Shown: piece by piece, positions 60,187-64,000 of the stretch
Numbering within the stretch: the stretch's first letter is position 1
How the letters are laid out: the number at the start of each line of letters is the position of its first letter
Assembly: GCA_048270425.1 (NCBI GenBank)
Contig: JBLWSY010000002.1
Coordinates: 124,001 to 188,000, forward strand
Source: Oceanospirillum sp048270425
GTDB lineage: Bacteria > Pseudomonadota > Gammaproteobacteria > Pseudomonadales > Halomonadaceae
Direction of reading: 5' to 3'
DNA length: 64,000 bases
The notes under the pieces: model-generated
Seen by the model: the letters and a program-made list of their open reading frames with translations, nothing else
Databases searched by the model: none
Told to the model about the DNA's origin: nothing
Position numbers and translations under genes: made by a program

Positions 60187-62076
60187 ATGGCCGGTCGGAT
60201 TCCTCAATATTTTATCGATGACCTTGTCGCACGCGCAGACATCGTTGATGTAGTGGGAAGTGCGGTTAAGCTGAAAAAAAGCGGTCGCAACTGGCATGGT
60301 TTGTGCCCGTTTCATAACGAAAAAACACCCTCGTTTACCGTCAGTCAGGACAAACAGTTTTATCACTGCTTTGGTTGTGGCGCTCATGGCAATGCGATTG
60401 GCTTTCTGATGGAGCATGATGGCCTGGGTTATGTAGAGGCCATCGAAGACCTCGCCAAGCAGTTGGGTATGGAAGTGCCTCGGGATGAAAATCCTGTTGA
60501 AGCTAAGAAGCGTCAGGCGGCAAAAAAATCTGCTGAAACGCTTGAGCTTGCAACCCAGTTTTACCGCAACTCGCTCCAGATGGCCGAAGGTCATCAGCGG
60601 GCGCAGGCGTATCTTATGCACCGCGGTTTGAAGCCGGAAATGATAGAGCGTTTTGGTATCGGTTATGCGCCTGACGGCTGGGAGTTGCTTAAAAAATATC
60701 TGGTTGGTCAGAATATAAGCGAAAAAGAACAGATCAGTTTGGGGCTTTTGGTACAAAAAGAAGAAACGGGTCGTACTTACGATCGTTTCCGCAACCGGAT
60801 TATGTTTCCGATCCGGGATTGGCGCGGCAAGGTTATCGCCTTTGGGGGGCGGGTATTGGGCGATGAGAAGCCCAAATATCTGAACTCGCCGGAAACGCCG
60901 GTTTTCCAGAAAGGGAAGGAGCTCTACGGCTTATACGAAGCGAAAACGTCACCCGGCCAGCTGGAGCGCCTGCTGGTAGTTGAAGGCTATATGGATGTGG
61001 TAGCTCTTGCCGAAGCCGGTATCCCTTATGCCGTAGCAACCCTGGGTACCTCCGCAACGTCTGAGCATATGGAGCGACTGTTCAAAGTCGTGCCGGAAGT
61101 GGTGTTCTGCTTTGATGGTGACAAAGCAGGGGAACGTGCTGCCCAGCGTGCGCTGGAAAATGTTCTGCCCCACATGATCGATGGCCGGCAAGCCCGATTT
61201 ATGTTCTTGCCGGAAGGCCAGGACCCGGATTCTCTGGTTCGGGCTAATGGCAAGAATCTTTTTGAGCAGCGTATTGTCAGAGCGGATTCTCTTTCGGAAT
61301 ACCTTTTCCGTTTTCTGCAGCAGGGACTGAACCCACAGGAGCCTGAGGGAAAGGCGCTGCTGACTCAGAAAGCGATGCCCTTTTTTCAGAAGATCCCGAA
61401 AGGAATCTTACGAACGCTTCTGATTAAAAAGCTGGCAGAGCTGGTCGGCGTTAACGATAGCGACCTTCAGGATCAGATTGAAAGTCGTCCGGAGCCTTTG
61501 GTTCGTGAGACGGTTCCCAGTCAACCTGCTGATATTATTCCGGAATATGCTGCAGAAACTGAGATTCAGGCCGATAACGAACCGGAAGTTAAGTTATCGA
61601 CCAGCTATGCGTACAAGTTGTTGGTCTGGATGGTGCGTTGCCCCAATGTGTGCCATGCATTGTCCGAAGAAGAATATCAGCAATTGAAAGAGATCATTGA
61701 CGAAAACAAAGGTTTCTTCTGGGGAAAAGTTTTTGATCAGGTGCTTGAATACTTGAAATGTACTCCGGGAGTCACCACTTCCTCCTTACAGGCGCACTGG
61801 TACGGCACAGAAACGGGCCGGTTATTAGACCAGATCGCACAGGAAGAAGTGCTCGCCGAAGAGTTTATCGTCTCAGAATTTAAAGAATGGCTCCGGTCAC
61901 TGGAGCTTAAACGGCGTGAATATCAGCACGATCAACGTTTTGACGAGCTGACGCGAAAAAGCCGTTCCGGTCAGAAGCTGACCAAAAATGAAAATGAAGA
62001 GCTGGTGATGTTGCTTAACCTGTTGGCTAAAAAGAAAAGTCAGCCGGAAGGTAATGGCGCTGAAGTTTCGCAATAA
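60187..62076 (+). CDS. dnaG: DNA primase
   Basis: A 629-residue primase. Zinc-binding CHC2 domain CPFHNEKTPSFTV with HCFGCGAHGN (about 40-66), catalytic core, TOPRIM domain LLVVEGYMDVVALA (about 260-340; FDGDKAGERAA holds acidic residues) and a C-terminal DnaB-binding helical part (about 475-629). It makes RNA primers at the replication fork. Confidence 0.97.
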   Translation: MAGRIPQYFIDDLVARADIVDVVGSAVKLKKSGRNWHGLCPFHNEKTPSFTVSQDKQFYHCFGCGAHGNAIGFLMEHDGLGYVEAIEDLAKQLGMEVPRDENPVEAKKRQAAKKSAETLELATQFYRNSLQMAEGHQRAQAYLMHRGLKPEMIERFGIGYAPDGWELLKKYLVGQNISEKEQISLGLLVQKEETGRTYDRFRNRIMFPIRDWRGKVIAFGGRVLGDEKPKYLNSPETPVFQKGKELYGLYEAKTSPGQLERLLVVEGYMDVVALAEAGIPYAVATLGTSATSEHMERLFKVVPEVVFCFDGDKAGERAAQRALENVLPHMIDGRQARFMFLPEGQDPDSLVRANGKNLFEQRIVRADSLSEYLFRFLQQGLNPQEPEGKALLTQKAMPFFQKIPKGILRTLLIKKLAELVGVNDSDLQDQIESRPEPLVRETVPSQPADIIPEYAAETEIQADNEPEVKLSTSYAYKLLVWMVRCPNVCHALSEEEYQQLKEIIDENKGFFWGKVFDQVLEYLKCTPGVTTSSLQAHWYGTETGRLLDQIAQEEVLAEEFIVSEFKEWLRSLELKRREYQHDQRFDELTRKSRSGQKLTKNENEELVMLLNLLAKKKSQPEGNGAEVSQ

Positions 62077-62107
62077 TTTAGAATCGGGTGGAAGTCAAGG
62101 CCGAATT

Positions 62108-62135
62108 ATGCTAAATTTGAACGCTTAGCATTTTT
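62108..62135 (+). terminator. Stem-loop between dnaG and rpoD
   Basis: ATGCTAA/TTAGCAT with a 10-base loop and a T-run. A weak terminator or processing site; Escherichia coli cuts the mRNA in this same gap. Confidence 0.55.
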
Positions 62136-62175
62136 CCCACCTCGTTCTTTGCACTACATTTGAGATAGGGTATCT

Positions 62176-63996
62176 ATGGCTGGAAATGAGCAGCAACAGT
62201 CGCGCTTGAAGGAATTGATCGCCCGCGGAAAGGAACAGGGCTACCTCACTTACGCAGAAGTAAATGACCACCTCCCGGAAGATATTTCAGACCCAGATCA
62301 GGTCGAAGATATCATTCGTATGATCAACGACATGGGTATCAGTGTTTCCGAGGAAGCGCCTGATGCAGAAACCCTGTTGATGACCGATGGTGATTCTTCA
62401 ACGGATGAAGTTGTCGCAGAAGAAGCTGTAGCGGCCCTTGCTGCAGTGGAGTCCGATGTAGGCCGTACCACTGACCCTGTCCGTATGTACATGCGTGAAA
62501 TGGGTACTGTAGAGCTTCTGACCCGTGAAGGCGAGATTGTTATCGCTAAGCGTATCGAAGAAGGTCTGCGTGAAGTGATGCACGCTGTGTCATACCTGCC
62601 GGGCACGATTCAGAATGTGCTGGATATTTACGAACAAACCCAGACGGAAGAAGGTCGCCTGAGTGATCTGTTGATCGGTTATATTGATCCGGATGATGGT
62701 GAAGTCCCGGCTGGTCCTGTAGCAAGTGCAAAGTCCGATGACGACGATGACGGCGATCTGGATGATGAGGAAGAAACCGAAAGCGGTCCTGATCCGGAAG
62801 AAGCGCGTATTCGATTTACCCGTCTGAAAGAGCTGCATGACGCTGTTCTGGAAGCTGGTGAGAAGAAAGGCACAGACAGTGCTGAGTATCAGGCTGCTCA
62901 GTTGGCTATGGCCGACTATTTTGCACCGATCAAGCTGACGCCTAAGAATTTTGATGCCATGGTTGCCCGCGTGCGCAACAGCATGGATGAGATCCGCAAG
63001 CAGGAACGTCGTGTCATGCAGCTTTGCGTACGTAAAGCTAAGATGACCCGTAAAGAGTTCATCACCTCCTTCCCGGGCAATGAGACCAACCTGGAATGGC
63101 TGGATAACGTTCTGGCGGATAAGCCTAAGTATGCTGATGCTCTGGAAGCACTGCGTATTGAGATCCTGCGTTGTCAGCGTAAGATTCTGGCAGTAGAGAA
63201 AGATGTCAGTCTGAACCTTAGCGAGATCAAAGAAGTTAACCGTCGTATGTCGATCGGTGAAGCTAAAGCCCGTCGCGCTAAGAAAGAGATGGTTGAGGCG
63301 AACCTGCGTCTGGTTATCTCTATTGCGAAAAAGTACACCAACCGTGGGCTCCAGTTCCTGGATCTGATTCAGGAAGGCAACATCGGTCTGATGAAAGCGG
63401 TAGACAAATTTGAATACCGTCGTGGTTACAAGTTCTCCACCTATGCAACCTGGTGGATTCGTCAGGCGATTACCCGTTCTATTGCTGACCAGGCACGTAC
63501 TATTCGTATTCCGGTACACATGATCGAAACGATCAACAAGCTGAACCGCGTGTCCCGCCAGATGCTTCAGGAGATGGGCCGTGAGCCGACCCCGGAAGAG
63601 CTGGGCGAACGTATGGAGATGCCGGAAGATAAAGTACGTAAAGTCCTGAAGATCGCGAAAGAGCCGATCTCCATGGAAACGCCGATTGGTGATGATGAAG
63701 ATTCACATCTGGGCGACTTTATCGAAGATACCGGTACCGATTCTCCGATCGATACGGCAACCGGTGAAGGTCTGATTGAGGCGACACGCTCCGTTCTGAG
63801 TGGTCTGACCGGCCGTGAAGCGAAAGTACTGCGTATGCGTTTTGGTATCGATATGAATACCGATCATACTCTGGAAGAAGTGGGTAAACAGTTTGATGTA
63901 ACCCGTGAGCGTATTCGTCAGATTGAGGCGAAAGCGCTGCGTAAGCTGCGTCATCCAACCCGCTCTGAGCATCTGCGCAGCTTTATCGACGAATAA
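62176..63996 (+). CDS. rpoD: RNA polymerase primary sigma factor RpoD (sigma-70)
   Basis: A 606-residue sigma-70. Region 1.1 (about 1-80), region 1.2 (DPVRMYMREMGTVELL), an acidic non-conserved insert (DDDDDGDLDDEEETES, about 188-204), region 2 (KFEYRRGYKFSTYATWWIRQ, -10 recognition), region 3, and region 4.2 (HTLEEVGKQFDVTRERIRQIEAKALRKLRH, -35 recognition). Complete; the stop lies four bases before the window end. Confidence 0.98.
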   Translation: MAGNEQQQSRLKELIARGKEQGYLTYAEVNDHLPEDISDPDQVEDIIRMINDMGISVSEEAPDAETLLMTDGDSSTDEVVAEEAVAALAAVESDVGRTTDPVRMYMREMGTVELLTREGEIVIAKRIEEGLREVMHAVSYLPGTIQNVLDIYEQTQTEEGRLSDLLIGYIDPDDGEVPAGPVASAKSDDDDDGDLDDEEETESGPDPEEARIRFTRLKELHDAVLEAGEKKGTDSAEYQAAQLAMADYFAPIKLTPKNFDAMVARVRNSMDEIRKQERRVMQLCVRKAKMTRKEFITSFPGNETNLEWLDNVLADKPKYADALEALRIEILRCQRKILAVEKDVSLNLSEIKEVNRRMSIGEAKARRAKKEMVEANLRLVISIAKKYTNRGLQFLDLIQEGNIGLMKAVDKFEYRRGYKFSTYATWWIRQAITRSIADQARTIRIPVHMIETINKLNRVSRQMLQEMGREPTPEELGERMEMPEDKVRKVLKIAKEPISMETPIGDDEDSHLGDFIEDTGTDSPIDTATGEGLIEATRSVLSGLTGREAKVLRMRFGIDMNTDHTLEEVGKQFDVTRERIRQIEAKALRKLRHPTRSEHLRSFIDE

Positions 63997-64000
63997 GTCG

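Noticed and set aside
62590..63519. 309-residue frame opposite rpoD
   Set aside because: Antisense shadow of highly biased codons; the rpoD frame is certain.
1..64000. CRISPR arrays, insertion sequences, phage genes
   Set aside because: No regularly spaced repeats, transposase, integrase or structural phage genes were seen.

Overview
The window looks like chromosome of a marine, polarly flagellated, polyhydroxyalkanoate-forming gammaproteobacterium, probably an Oceanospirillales member (Amphritea/Neptunomonas/Marinobacterium type). This is inferred from gene content and order: a Pseudomonas-like coq7-speD-osmC-crp(vfr)-trpCDG block, a lptD-surA-pdxA-rsmA-apaG-apaH run, the rpsU-dnaG-rpoD operon, and Vibrio-type H-ring genes flgT/flgP. 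No transposase, integrase, rRNA or CRISPR array was seen. One complete tRNA gene (Arg, anticodon CCT) is present.

Region 1 (1-8068) is the accessory part: a Ter-type stress module. It holds the end of a HAD phosphatase, a phosphoribosyltransferase fused to a PELOTA-like domain, a TerD protein, three consecutive TerY-type von Willebrand A proteins, a PP2C phosphatase with an Ig-like N-terminal domain, and a Ser/Thr-kinase-like protein with a zinc ribbon and a C-terminal beta domain. It stops at a 470-base gene-free stretch and the 3' end of tRNA-Arg, a common island boundary. This is the most interesting system in the window.

Region 2 (8678-11046) is a three-gene arsenosugar-type cluster: an ArsS-like radical SAM protein and two associated transferases. 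Region 3 (11090-15628) is flagellar and chemotaxis: ycgR, flgN and flgM behind a textbook sigma-28 promoter, flgA, then divergent cheV-cheR.

Region 4 (15737-26626) is mixed: a peroxiredoxin, an ABC1/AarF kinase-like protein, an HTH-less LexA/UmuD-like protein with a LexA-box-like operator, an IMPACT protein, a PilZ protein, the PHA regulator phaR and a phasin with candidate PhaR sites, purD, a thioesterase with a PrkB-type phosphoribulokinase, a chemoreceptor and a HIT protein. Region 5 (26825-41713) has a short Pta with AckA, coq7, speD, osmC, crp/vfr, a GGDEF-EAL protein, trpC, trpD, trpG, trpE with a newly read Trp-rich leader peptide, gph and rpe.

Region 6 (42085-53927) has a DUF3530 protein, djlA, murU-amgK (peptidoglycan recycling) and, divergently, lptD-surA-pdxA-rsmA-apaG-apaH, then glpE. 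Region 7 (54013-63996) has flgT, flgP and a small lipoprotein, cca, folK-folB, tsaD and rpsU-dnaG-rpoD.

Main observations: the compact TerY-kinase-phosphatase module, the trp leader peptide, repeated 21-25 bp tandem duplications at gene ends, candidate PhaR operators over the phasin promoter, and a 5' tRNA fragment beside flgP.
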